Positions 37,301-45,393 of a DNA stretch of 64,000 bases are shown one piece after another. Source of the stretch: Bacteroides sp. M10 (GTDB lineage: Bacteria > Bacteroidota > Bacteroidia > Bacteroidales > Bacteroidaceae); assembly GCF_014334015.1 (NCBI RefSeq), contig NZ_CP060488.1, positions 4,422,501 through 4,486,500 of the forward strand, written 5' to 3'. Position 1 is the first letter of the stretch. Every line of letters begins with the position of its first letter. Both the position numbers and the translations under genes were made by a program. A model generated the notes under the pieces. The model had not been told where the DNA came from, did no database searches, and worked only from the letters and a program-made list of their open reading frames with translations.

Positions 37301-37711
37301 ATGAATAAAATAACATTTCTATTACTATGTATTGCTCTGCTATGGGGTTGCTCTACAAATCATAATATTGACTCTGCTATAAAAGATATATACGGTTCAA
37401 ATGTGCCATCCAAAGAAGAGGATGGGGCTTATATTTATGTCTTAAACTATCTTGAAAAAGAAAATAAACAAGACGCAGATTTAGCAAAACTAAAGGATAA
37501 AATAGATAAATACACAAATTCTTTATCCGAGAATGTAGGAAACGATGTTTCTTCTAAATCAGATGCTAATACATCTGCAACATGTAAAGACGATTGTTTA
37601 AGTGACTTCTATAAATGGGAAACTCCATCTATTCGTGTTGTGCTTATTTCACGCAAGTGTATAGACAATAACGGTAGAGACATTACAATTATAATAACCA
37701 ATAAAGGGTGA
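37301..37711 (+). CDS. Moron-encoded lipoprotein
   Basis: The 136-residue protein has a lipoprotein signal (MNKITFLLLCIALLWGCS, lipobox LWGC) and a hydrophilic body with two cysteines close together (CKDDC). It is on the strand opposite to the structural genes and has its own promoter, the mark of a gene expressed in the lysogen. Phage lipoproteins of this kind can block superinfection or receptors, but nothing in the sequence shows that here. Confidence 0.78.
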   Translation: MNKITFLLLCIALLWGCSTNHNIDSAIKDIYGSNVPSKEEDGAYIYVLNYLEKENKQDADLAKLKDKIDKYTNSLSENVGNDVSSKSDANTSATCKDDCLSDFYKWETPSIRVVLISRKCIDNNGRDITIIITNKG

Positions 37712-37758
37712 TTCACTCACCCCTTACACTTAAAAGCATCTGTGCTGATACAAATTAA

Positions 37759-38205
37759 CTACTTATCTTTAACTTTGAAAGTTATTAAATCAAATAGTGC
37801 AATTCCTAAATCATATATTACTTCAAGATAATATATAAATGCAGCGATTACAAAAGAGTCAGAAACAATATTTATCACTGATTCTTCAATGATATTTTTA
37901 TTCTTAAGAAAGGCGCATAAAGTTTGAATTACGAACAAGCATACCAAAACAACTATTTGCATAATTAATCCATGCTTCAATTCATTAAAAGTTGCCGTAG
38001 AATGAATATCCATCTTTTCTTTTATCCTGTTTATTTCTGAAATAATAAGGGTACTTGTAGGTATGTTAATTGCTAGAATTGTGGTAAGTAATGATATAAT
38101 ATTTGAAGAGAATCCTTTTATAAACTCTCTATCACCATTATTTGCCAAATAACTCAATAATGATGCGATTGCTAAGTATGCTATTATTTTTATAGCTCTA
38201 TTCAT
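37759..38205 (-). CDS. Multi-span membrane protein of a two-gene moron unit
   Basis: The 148-residue protein has about four hydrophobic segments (IIAYLAIASLLSYLA, IISLLTTILAINIP, LIMQIVVLVCLFVIQTL, VIAAFIYYLEVIYDLGIALF) separated by a basic helix (SEINRIKEKMD). The ATG at 38205 shares one base with the stop of the upstream gene (TGATG), so the two are translationally linked. No family is recognised. A soluble sensor plus membrane effector would be a reasonable guess, from gene order only. Confidence 0.7.
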   Translation of the reverse strand: MNRAIKIIAYLAIASLLSYLANNGDREFIKGFSSNIISLLTTILAINIPTSTLIISEINRIKEKMDIHSTATFNELKHGLIMQIVVLVCLFVIQTLCAFLKNKNIIEESVINIVSDSFVIAAFIYYLEVIYDLGIALFDLITFKVKDK

Positions 38206-39029
38206 CAAACTATACTCTTTAAAATGTCTTTTATATCATTTGGATTTCCTATTATTTGTAGTTCATCCAATTCTATTTCCTTAGTAGTATGACCTGTTCT
38301 TATTTTCCTCCTAAATCCTTTGAGTCCAATAGCAACTTCTGATCCACAATCAGCTGCACCATTATTCAACTCTTGAATATCCTTATCGTTTTCATCGATA
38401 TATAGAGTTTTATCTTTTTCAGCTTCAAATTCAAGCGTAGTTGTAGAACTCCTTGTTCGTGCACTTGCATTTTTCAGCATTTCAGGAATCAACGACCTTA
38501 CTCTAGGTAAATTAGGATAATCAAATTTAAACTTAATACTTGTGATTTGATCTGAATTCGCATTTACAATATCCCAAAACTCACTTCTACTATACTCCCT
38601 TCTAATAGAGATTTGCAGAAAAGCATCCTGTAATACTTGTCGCACAGAATTTGCAATAATACTAGCAACAACATTAGTGTCTGAAAAAGCTAATAAATCT
38701 TGCTGAATAGCCATTCGTTGTACTTCTCTATCATTATGTATAATTACATAAGCACTTGGCTCATTCAATTCTTCACTCACTTGAAAAGACTTTTCTATGA
38801 TAATTTTTCTTGGATTAGATATCTGAAAAATAAAAAAATCATTTGTCTTAACTATGAAGTGAACGTTATGCTTTTTATTTCTGTATGCAAAGATAACATC
38901 TTTCAAAGCTTCAGCAAATTTAATATTCTTTTTCTCCATTGCTTTTTTAGCCTCCAAGTCAGGATCGCAAAATAAGGTACGTTCTTGATATATTGGTTTA
39001 AATTGGTATGTGTAAATATTGAAAATCAT
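38205..39029 (-). CDS. Soluble protein of a two-gene moron unit (DUF4747-like?)
   Basis: The 274-residue protein begins MIFNIYTYQFKPIYQERTLF and has the segments FAYRNKKHNVHFIVK and SEFWDIVNANSDQITSIKFKFDYPNLPR. It has no membrane segment. A faint likeness to DUF4747-type phage-island proteins was noted but not established. It is coupled to the membrane protein downstream by a one-base overlap. Confidence 0.65.
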   Translation of the reverse strand: MIFNIYTYQFKPIYQERTLFCDPDLEAKKAMEKKNIKFAEALKDVIFAYRNKKHNVHFIVKTNDFFIFQISNPRKIIIEKSFQVSEELNEPSAYVIIHNDREVQRMAIQQDLLAFSDTNVVASIIANSVRQVLQDAFLQISIRREYSRSEFWDIVNANSDQITSIKFKFDYPNLPRVRSLIPEMLKNASARTRSSTTTLEFEAEKDKTLYIDENDKDIQELNNGAADCGSEVAIGLKGFRRKIRTGHTTKEIELDELQIIGNPNDIKDILKSIV

Positions 39030-39101
39030 AGTACTTGATTTATATCATTATTTAATCGCGTTTCTTGAAATGTTTATACAATCACAAATAAACACACAAT
39101 T

Positions 39102-39173
39102 ATGAAGAAAATCAAGTTTTTACTATTTTTTTCTTTGATTCAAGCAACATTTTCTCAAAATACACTCAAATAG
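39102..39173 (+). pseudogene. Signal-peptide stub of a lost exported protein
   Basis: The frame reads MKKIKFLLFFSLIQATFSQ and stops five codons later. It is a complete export signal with no mature protein, directly before a strong terminator. Its start context ACACAATTATG resembles that of the neighbouring cargo genes. It is probably the remains of a deleted gene, though a 23-residue peptide could still be made. Confidence 0.5.
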
Positions 39174-39212
39174 AACATGCGCACGTCAATCTAACGACGT
39201 GCGCATGTTGTT
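39174..39212 (+). terminator. Strong terminator after the signal-peptide stub
   Basis: A perfect 14-bp stem pairs 39174-39187 with 39196-39209 around AATCTAAC. A short T-stretch follows; it could act on both strands. Confidence 0.75.
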
Positions 39213-39361
39213 TAATTCCTACTGTTAAAAAGCTTATGTAAAATATCCATATCTTTGAAGTTTCCTTCAAGTAAGCATGACATATCCTTTCCTATGGAAA
39301 TTAATTCAGCCTTATTATCTTTAAAATTATCAAGTGCCCTAATCTTTTCTATAATTAACTG
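39212..39361 (-). pseudogene. C-terminal remnant of a minus-strand gene
   Basis: The minus strand reads QLIIEKIRALDNFKDNKAEL, continues for about 29 more codons, and stops at 39212-39214. The coding-like composition has no start and ends abruptly at about 39361, where a second remnant on the other strand begins. Confidence 0.5.
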
Positions 39362-39444
39362 GATGGTCTAAAGATGATAAAGAAGCAGTGATAGAAGGTA
39401 TTTTTATTGGAGAAGTTAAAGCAATTGAAGACTGCACTAATTAG
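39362..39444 (+). pseudogene. C-terminal remnant of a plus-strand gene
   Basis: The plus strand reads WSKDDKEAVIEGIFIGEVKA, continues for six more codons, and stops at 39442-39444. It has no start and abuts the minus-strand remnant, so the point near 39362 looks like a deletion or recombination junction. Confidence 0.45.
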
Positions 39445-39475
39445 TTCAAATTCTCATAACATAATAAAAGTAATT

Positions 39476-39500
39476 AAAGCCGGATTTCTCCGGCTTTTAC
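39476..39500 (+). terminator. Hairpin terminator, same sequence as at 44647
   Basis: AAAGCCGGA pairs with TCCGGCTTT (39476-39484 and 39489-39497) around TTTC, followed by TAC. The core AGCCGGATTTCTCCGGCT recurs at the other end of the cargo region. Confidence 0.7.
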
Positions 39501-39518
39501 TTTACCTACCATAGTTCT

Positions 39519-39578
39519 ACAAAGTCACCACGATGGTCGAATTGGAGAAAATTGTGGCTGAAATCAAAGAAAAGTAGG
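39519..39578 (+). repeat. 60-bp cargo leader repeat, copy 1
   Basis: This segment and 41172-41230 agree at about 53 of 60 positions with one base deleted in copy 2. In one frame it encodes MVELEKIVAEIKEK and a stop, so it looks like the tail of a gene. In both copies a TAnnTTTG box and a gene starting ACGATTATG follow. Confidence 0.75.
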
Positions 39579-39607
39579 AAAATAGTTGATTAGTTAAATA
39601 TTGTTTC

Positions 39608-39615
39608 TACATTTG
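39608..39615 (+). promoter_or_regulatory. -7 box before the broken membrane gene
   Basis: TACATTTG matches TAnnTTTG, about 30 nt before the ATG at 39646. Confidence 0.55.
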
Positions 39616-39645
39616 TGTATTGTTTAATATTTAAAACACACGATT

Positions 39646-40122
39646 ATGGAAAATTTTCTGTCCTCACTAGGGTTTGATGTAATCACAACAATAGTATCTG
39701 CATTTATTATATTTTTATGTCGTAATTTTATTATGATTACCCTAAGTTATATTATCAATTTGTTTTCTACCGATGATGTTAATATAAATGGAGTATGATA
39801 TGGACGACCTATTGGAGATGATTACGAGGACCCTAATTACGAGGAGAAGATAATAATTCATCGACTAGGTAAGAATGTTATTGGAACAGTAGAAACGATA
39901 AATGGCATTTTTAAAAATAGAAAGTATTACTTTAAAGGCAAATTTTGCAATTTAACTTTTGTAGTCTGGTATAAATCAAAAGATAATAAAAACATGGAGA
40001 TGGGAAACTACTCTCTTTGCTTCTTAAATTGTGGTAGTGAAATGGAGGGATATGTTACATATTATCGGGATGATAAGAAGGAGATGAAAGCGGCAAAATA
40101 TATATTGAAGCGCAAAGGTTAG
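39646..40122 (+). pseudogene. Membrane-anchored protein gene interrupted by an in-frame TGA
   Basis: From ATG 39646 the frame gives an N-terminal membrane region (VITTIVSAFIIFLCRNFIMI), reaches TGA at 39796-39798 after 50 codons, and then runs open in the same frame for another 107 codons to TAG at 40120-40122 (GRPIGDDYEDPNY..., YYFKGKFCNLTFVVWYKSK, KAAKYILKRKG). Reading frame and composition continue past the TGA, so one nonsense mutation in a 158-codon gene is the simplest reading. The cytosolic part looks beta-rich. A likeness to small membrane effectors of defence systems is only a guess. Confidence 0.7.
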
Positions 40123-40156
40123 ATTCTAATATTTAGTGAATATTTCATTTAACATA

Positions 40157-40255
40157 ATGCAATTTAACGCAGTAGTGGGAGCTATCCGTATAGGAGACAA
40201 TACTCATGTAGTGAATAGTAAAGAGGATATTAAGAAACTGGCTGAGAAACTTTAA
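40157..40255 (+). CDS. Small 32-residue protein
   Basis: MQFNAVVGAIRIGDNTHVVN and twelve more residues, ending AEKL. It has a balanced coding-like composition and lies 12 bp before the next gene. It may be real or a fragment; no family is recognised. Confidence 0.35.
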   Translation: MQFNAVVGAIRIGDNTHVVNSKEDIKKLAEKL

Positions 40256-40267
40256 AATTAGAAGAAC

Positions 40268-40681
40268 ATGAAAAATAATAAAAAAATAAAATATAAAAAT
40301 AGATTTCGATGTCAATACCAGAAGGGCGATACATGCATAAGTGAGAATTTCAATAGCAATAATCCAATTTCTGCTCCAGATATTATATTGACATTATCAA
40401 AGTTAGCAGTAAAAGTTAAAGAGGAGATTAATTCAGAAGTCGGTGGAAGAGTTGCATTACAAGTACTCAAAATTCACGAATATTTCATTAAAACAGTAAA
40501 TTTGCAAAAACACGGAAATAGAAAAAACAAGAGTTACTATTTTGACCCCAAAGCAAAAAATAAAACAGATAGGTCTGAAAGGGTCGATTTAGAGATTTTA
40601 GGTGATTATGGCTTAGATAACAAAACTCTTACGCTCTCAACTTACATAAAAAGATATAGACAAATTAAAGGATGGGAATAA
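40268..40681 (+). CDS. Hypothetical 137-residue basic protein in the cargo region
   Basis: The protein is Lys-rich and soluble (MKNNKKIKYKNRFRCQYQKG...). It has a helical middle (IILTLSKLAVKVKEEI) and no recognised motif. It lies in the same direction as the other cargo genes, opposite to the phage structural genes. Confidence 0.6.
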   Translation: MKNNKKIKYKNRFRCQYQKGDTCISENFNSNNPISAPDIILTLSKLAVKVKEEINSEVGGRVALQVLKIHEYFIKTVNLQKHGNRKNKSYYFDPKAKNKTDRSERVDLEILGDYGLDNKTLTLSTYIKRYRQIKGWE

Positions 40682-40728
40682 TATTTTAACAGTCCACCCA
40701 ACGCCTGCAAAGGCCTGCCAATCAATAT

Positions 40729-41172
40729 ATGTCCAATAAAGATGATACTATGACAAATGAAGAAATAGAGGAAAGCTTGAAAGAGGCTGATGAAATGATT
40801 AATAACTTCAAAGAACAAGAAAAGCAAGGATTACGGGATATTCTCCGGTATTATGATAGAATACATGATAAACTTTTCTCCTTCAACAATATGCTAATTG
40901 CTGGATATTTCGTAATTATAGCTATGCCAAATTCTCAGACAAATCCATGGTGGATTTTACTACCCATTTTTAATATGCTAAATTTGGTCTTTGTTGATTA
41001 CGAAATGATGGAGAAAAGCCGTTTTGAAAGTGCAATAATGAGCAAATCACAGAAAGAGATACAAAATCATGGGAAAAGGATTAGCAAAACAACATGGCGT
41101 TCTTTGTTTACCATTATTTCGACATTGATAGTCACATTTGTTTTTGTAATACAATTAATAAAGCTAACATAA
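40729..41172 (+). CDS. Membrane protein, 147 residues, cargo region
   Basis: An acidic helical start (EEIEESLKEADEMINNFKEQE) is followed by a hairpin of two membrane segments (NMLIAGYFVIIAMP, WWILLPIFNMLNLVFV) and a third near the C-terminus (LFTIISTLIVTFVFVIQLI). Small membrane proteins with a coiled-coil start occur often in phage-defence loci, but this one is not recognised. Copy 2 of the cargo leader repeat begins at its stop codon. Confidence 0.65.
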   Translation: MSNKDDTMTNEEIEESLKEADEMINNFKEQEKQGLRDILRYYDRIHDKLFSFNNMLIAGYFVIIAMPNSQTNPWWILLPIFNMLNLVFVDYEMMEKSRFESAIMSKSQKEIQNHGKRISKTTWRSLFTIISTLIVTFVFVIQLIKLT

Positions 41173-41230
41173 CAAAGCCACCACGATAGTCGAATTAGAA
41201 AAAATGTGGATGAAATCAAAGAAAAGTAGG
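41172..41230 (+). repeat. 60-bp cargo leader repeat, copy 2
   Basis: It is about 88% identical to 39519-39578 and is followed by a TAAATTTG box (41233-41240) and the AbiGi gene with its ACGATTATG start. This suggests cargo genes were exchanged between conserved flanks. Confidence 0.75.
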
Positions 41231-41297
41231 GATAAATTTGCTTTTGTGTGGTTTTGTATGTTGATTTGTAGAAGTATTAACACATAAAAGCACGATT

Positions 41298-42059
41298 ATG
41301 AGTGTACTCAGCGCAAATACTTTGTTTCATTTCACAAAAAGTAAAGAGAATCTTACGAGCATATTAAAAAGTAATTTCCGACCAAATTATTGTAATGAAA
41401 GGGCTTACTTTACAGATGAATACCCCAATTGGAATATTCCTATGGTATGTTTTTGTGATATTCCTTTATCCCAAATAAAAGAACACACATCATGGTATGG
41501 GGAATACGCCATAGGGATAACAAAAAAATGGGCTATTCAGAATAATGTTAATCCAATACTATATATTAATGATAATATTGAACTGATTAATACTTTAAAA
41601 GAAAACCTCAAATTTTTGCTTGATTTAAGAGATAAAGAAAACTGTATAAATAGTAACATACAGCCATATATTACCAATCTTTTTTATCAATGTGCTTATA
41701 TCAAACCTTATGAAGGAGAACAATATAACCACAAGCAAAAACAGGTAAAGACTAAACGTTTTTATGATGAAAGAGAGTGGAGGTACATTCCATCAAGAGC
41801 TAAATTTTCCGAACCCAATTCTATGTTTCGTTTTGGTAATGATTCATTTATTAAAGGTGGATTTAATAGCTATATCACAGATGATTTAGGATTGAGTTTT
41901 GAACCTAAATACATAAACTATATAATAGTATCAAAAGAAAAGGAAATATTAGAAATTAAAAGAGAAATCGAAATGATCAAAGGTGAATACTCTCGGAATG
42001 ATGTTGAATTACTTACTACCCGTATTATTTCAATGGAACGAATAAAAGAAGATTTTTAA
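41298..42059 (+). CDS. abiGi: AbiGi-family abortive infection protein
   Basis: The 253-residue protein has the AbiGi family start LFHFTKSKENLTSILKSNF, then IPMVCFCDIPLSQIKEHTSW and YGEYAIGITKKWAIQNNVNP. In Lactococcus AbiGi is the antitoxin-like partner of the AbiGii toxin. No AbiGii homologue is recognised next to it; the neighbours are putAbiC and DUF2971. The start has the ACGATTATG context shared with other genes in this element. Confidence 0.8.
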   Translation: MSVLSANTLFHFTKSKENLTSILKSNFRPNYCNERAYFTDEYPNWNIPMVCFCDIPLSQIKEHTSWYGEYAIGITKKWAIQNNVNPILYINDNIELINTLKENLKFLLDLRDKENCINSNIQPYITNLFYQCAYIKPYEGEQYNHKQKQVKTKRFYDEREWRYIPSRAKFSEPNSMFRFGNDSFIKGGFNSYITDDLGLSFEPKYINYIIVSKEKEILEIKREIEMIKGEYSRNDVELLTTRIISMERIKEDF

Positions 42060-42063
42060 TATA

Positions 42064-42120
42064 ATGCAAAACACTGTCACCTGCCCCAACTGTGGGAAGA
42101 AGTTTAAGATGAAGGAATAA
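42064..42120 (+). pseudogene. Zinc-ribbon fragment resembling the XRE regulator tail
   Basis: The 18-codon frame MQNTVTCPNCGKKFKMKE ends 22 bp before putAbiC. It matches the C-terminus of the XRE regulator at 61472-61726 (NTITCPHCGKKIKIEKGE) in 11 of 18 positions. It is either a remnant of such a regulator or a tiny zinc-binding peptide. Confidence 0.5.
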
Positions 42121-42141
42121 TACAATAAAAGTAAAAATACT

Positions 42142-43113
42142 ATGAAACGATTTAGAATACCTTTAATATTGTTAGGCATATTAGTTTTATATTGTTTAGC
42201 AATGTACTTCTCAAAAGATGTTGCAACATGGATATATGGAGAAGTTCCAACAGATTGCAACAACGACACCCTCACAAGAACTGGACAATTTGGAGATAGT
42301 GCAGGGGCGATAAATGCACTATTCTCAGCGCTAGCTTTCTTTGGTGTTCTTTGGGCCTTAATAATCCAAAGGCAAGATTCTAAAATTACTCGTTTTGAAA
42401 ACACCTTTTTTCAGATGTTAAGCTTACAACAAGAAATAGTTAAAGACTTATATTTCTCTTACGAAAAAGATGCAATAACGAGAATAGACGGTGACATTTC
42501 AGGACCAACTACACAAGAATCAAAAGAACAACGATCAATAATTGGACGAGAGCTCTTTAGGTATGCTTTTGAAGAAGCTAAACAGCGCTTGTATTTTGAC
42601 GATACCTGGCATTCCTATAAAGGTATGAAAGGATTAATCTATGCAAAAGGAAAAGAGATTTACGAGAATTCATATATCGTTCCATATTTTGACCACTATT
42701 TTAGACACTTATACCGAATAATTAAATTTGTCGATGAAACAGATTTATTGCCTAACAACACTGAAATACGTTACAAATATACTAGTATAGTAAGAGCGCA
42801 ATTATCAAGGTATGAGTTAATATGGATATTCTATAATTGCTTATCGGGTAATGGAATAACGAAATTCAAACGTCTTGTCGAAAACTACTCTCTATTAAAA
42901 AATATCCGCATTGAATTATTAGCTACTTCAGAAGATAGAGAACTTTATAACAAAAAATGCGAAGAGAACTATATTGAGCAAACAACAGATTTCAGCAAAG
43001 AGTACAAAAGAATAGCTTTTGTTCCAGAAGAACAACCTAAGAAAAAATACAGATATATATTACCTTTCATTTTGGACATTAATATACGAATATATCGCAC
43101 ACTGAAAAAGTAA
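42142..43113 (+). CDS. putAbiC-family abortive infection membrane protein
   Basis: The 323-residue protein has two N-terminal membrane segments (IPLILLGILVLYCLAMYF and INALFSALAFFGVLWALIIQ) and the family motif FENTFFQMLSLQQEIVKDL, followed by a helical cytosolic domain with YFDHYFRHLYRIIKF and RAQLSRYELIWIFYNCLS. This pattern is that of putative phage abortive infection proteins (putAbiC). It is expected to be a membrane-tethered defence effector. It lies between AbiGi and DUF2971 genes. Confidence 0.85.
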   Translation: MKRFRIPLILLGILVLYCLAMYFSKDVATWIYGEVPTDCNNDTLTRTGQFGDSAGAINALFSALAFFGVLWALIIQRQDSKITRFENTFFQMLSLQQEIVKDLYFSYEKDAITRIDGDISGPTTQESKEQRSIIGRELFRYAFEEAKQRLYFDDTWHSYKGMKGLIYAKGKEIYENSYIVPYFDHYFRHLYRIIKFVDETDLLPNNTEIRYKYTSIVRAQLSRYELIWIFYNCLSGNGITKFKRLVENYSLLKNIRIELLATSEDRELYNKKCEENYIEQTTDFSKEYKRIAFVPEEQPKKKYRYILPFILDINIRIYRTLKK

Positions 43114-43179
43114 CAAACTCACCAAACGCCCGCACCCAGTTTGCCGACCAGTGCGAGCGTTCAATAAAACACTAATACT

Positions 43180-43869
43180 ATGAAATTATATAAATATAGA
43201 GCTGATATATATAGAGATTTGTTGACTCTTGTCAATAATCAAATATATGCGCCAACCGTACAGAATCTTAACGATCCAGCTGAAACTATGGTCAATGATA
43301 GTAAGATATATGAAGTTTTTAACCTCATAGAGAAAAGTGGACTTCCTATAAATATAGCAAAAGATAATTATGCAAAGATAATAGCACAAGCTAGAACTAA
43401 ATTGGGAATATTCTCTTTAAGCAAAACAGTCTTTAATGAATTACTATGGGCATATTACGCTAATGGACACAAAGGTTTTTGTATTGAATATGATTTTGAA
43501 CAGCTACAAAAATCTTTTCCAGATGGACTCTTGCAAAGTACTTTTGAAGTTCAATATAATAATGATACCCCAGAATTTTCAATAAATAGTATAATTAATT
43601 ATTTAGAAAATGATGCACAATTTGTAAAATGCATAATTGCTACTAAATCAATGGCATGGGAACGTGAAGAAGAAATTAGAATAACTTTATATTCCTCTGG
43701 CTTATTTGAAATATCACCCGAATCTGTCACTGGGATATATTTTGGTCTTCGAATGGCTGAATCCGACAAAGAACTGGTAAAAAACTCTTTGAAAGGTCGA
43801 AATATAAAGTATTATCAAATGAAGCTAAAGCCTAATAGCTATCTATTAGAAGCTGAATTAATTAAATAG
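43180..43869 (+). CDS. DUF2971 protein
   Basis: The 229-residue protein begins MKLYKYRADIYRDLLTLVNN and has the DUF2971 landmarks NLNDPAET, ELLWAYYANGHKGFCIEYDF and SMAWEREEEIRI. The biochemical role of the family is unknown; it is frequent in defence and mobile islands. It lies 27 bp before the next membrane-anchored gene and may form an operon with it. Confidence 0.82.
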   Translation: MKLYKYRADIYRDLLTLVNNQIYAPTVQNLNDPAETMVNDSKIYEVFNLIEKSGLPINIAKDNYAKIIAQARTKLGIFSLSKTVFNELLWAYYANGHKGFCIEYDFEQLQKSFPDGLLQSTFEVQYNNDTPEFSINSIINYLENDAQFVKCIIATKSMAWEREEEIRITLYSSGLFEISPESVTGIYFGLRMAESDKELVKNSLKGRNIKYYQMKLKPNSYLLEAELIK

Positions 43870-43896
43870 AGTACTAAAATTAAGATGGAGGAATGA

Positions 43897-44637
43897 ATGA
43901 TGAATATTGGAATTTTGATAATAGGTATAATCCTGATAATAGGAGAGTTAGTTTTAGGCTTAATCTTATTATTTGGACAATCATATGTAAAAAAGAAAGG
44001 AGAACATGTTGCAGATAAAGAAGATTCGCGTGGAATTGCATATGAGCAAGAAAAAGGAAAGCAATTGGCTACACAAGAAGATCTCAAAAAAGTTACTGAA
44101 CTTATTGAAAACATCAAATCAGAGATTAGAGATATTTCATACAAAAAGCAAGACAAATTTATCCAATTCAAGGAAGCAGTAATTGATTTTAATCTTAGCG
44201 TTCGATTGTTGGTTGAATACAATATTAAAGATATTTCTGTCACAAACACGATCTCCCCTAGTTCTGAAAAAATAAGGAATAAGCTTAGCGATTTACAATT
44301 TAGATTTGGGGAATCATCACACCTATTAGGAAAAATATCCATTTACTCTGAAAAAGATGACGAAGAATGGGTTGCAAAGATGCACCAAACATTTAATAAA
44401 ATCCTCCCTCTATATAAGCTAACTATAACTATGCTAGATTCATGCGCATTATGTGCTGATAATATTTTGAAATTTAGAAATGAGAATGTTGATAGCATAC
44501 ATATATACAATGATTACAATAACATAATAAATCAATTCGTTCCGAAGCGAAATGAGATAGAAAAAGATGCCCACAATGCCATCAATGAAATAGAAGCACT
44601 GACAAAAGAAAAACTCAATATAAAATACAACTCGTAG
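43897..44637 (+). CDS. Membrane-anchored coiled-coil protein, 246 residues
   Basis: One N-terminal membrane segment (IGILIIGIILIIGELVLGLILLF, residues about 4-26) is followed by a charged helical cytosolic part (QEDLKKVTELIENIKSEIRD). No catalytic motif is seen and the family is not recognised. It is the last cargo gene and is followed by the AGCCGGATTTCTCCGGCT terminator. It could be the membrane partner of the DUF2971 protein. Confidence 0.65.
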   Translation: MMNIGILIIGIILIIGELVLGLILLFGQSYVKKKGEHVADKEDSRGIAYEQEKGKQLATQEDLKKVTELIENIKSEIRDISYKKQDKFIQFKEAVIDFNLSVRLLVEYNIKDISVTNTISPSSEKIRNKLSDLQFRFGESSHLLGKISIYSEKDDEEWVAKMHQTFNKILPLYKLTITMLDSCALCADNILKFRNENVDSIHIYNDYNNIINQFVPKRNEIEKDAHNAINEIEALTKEKLNIKYNS

Positions 44638-44646
44638 ACAAAAAAT

Positions 44647-44672
44647 AAGAAGCCGGATTTCTCCGGCTTCTT
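44647..44672. terminator. Bidirectional terminator between cargo and tail-tube operon
   Basis: A perfect 11-bp stem (44647-44657 with 44662-44672) around TTTC ends both the cargo genes and the capsid/tail-tube operon, whose last gene stops at 44675. The core is identical to 39478-39495. Confidence 0.8.
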
Positions 44673-44674
44673 AT

Positions 44675-45379
44675 TTACTCTCTAATCATCTCCCTGACTA
44701 GTTCCCTATTTCTCGGATCATCTGCATTTATCACTTCTCCTGCACCTTTTCCAAGTAGTTTTCGTTCATCCTCACTCAAATAAATAGTAGTGATAGCATC
44801 AGCCATGAGCATCTTTAAATTGGCATAGCTGATTCCCCATACGACATAATCCATCGTCCATCCGTAACGCTGACAGGCAAAGTCTATCAATGTTCCATAG
44901 GTACTATTGCCCCCGAAAGTAATACTATTATTATCTTTCTTAACTGCAGCTATTCTGTTACGCTCTAAGCGTTCTTTATCTATCCCGAAGAACTTGATAA
45001 ACTCTTCTGTATTATCTCCGGATAGAACGATTGTAAACATGGTAGCAAGCTCCTCCACTTCCAATTCTGAAAACTCTTTTGTCCGCGCCTCTATCTTAAC
45101 ACTATCAAAGACATCCTCCTTCCGGTTGAACGTAAAGTTAGACAGTATTCGGCAAACGACCTCTTTCTTTTCAGTACATAATCGAATGGCTTCCAAATAT
45201 GGATTAGTAGATACCAATCTAGCATCAGCTCCCAAACTCTTGAACAATCCTGCAAGGTGATAAGTCATCCCCAACGTAGGAGGATATAGGTAAAATTGCT
45301 GACTACCAATATTGAAACCAATAGGTCTCTCAATGATGGTATCAGCAATGTTCATTTCAAGCAATTCTTTATCTTTCAT
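44675..45379 (-). CDS. Tail assembly chaperone candidate
   Basis: The 234-residue protein (FNIGSQQFYLYPPTLGMTYH...) lies between the major tail protein and the tape measure, where tail assembly chaperones are found. It has helical stretches and no enzyme motif. No slippery frameshift sequence was recognised. A hairpin (45394-45419) separates it from the tail-tube gene and may lower its expression. Confidence 0.6.
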   Translation of the reverse strand: MKDKELLEMNIADTIIERPIGFNIGSQQFYLYPPTLGMTYHLAGLFKSLGADARLVSTNPYLEAIRLCTEKKEVVCRILSNFTFNRKEDVFDSVKIEARTKEFSELEVEELATMFTIVLSGDNTEEFIKFFGIDKERLERNRIAAVKKDNNSITFGGNSTYGTLIDFACQRYGWTMDYVVWGISYANLKMLMADAITTIYLSEDERKLLGKGAGEVINADDPRNRELVREMIRE

Positions 45380-45393
45380 AATGCTGAATAATT

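Noticed and set aside
39796..39798. TGA recoded as selenocysteine or by a changed code
   Set aside because: Other genes here use TGA as a normal stop, and no selenocysteine element is visible; a nonsense mutation is simpler.
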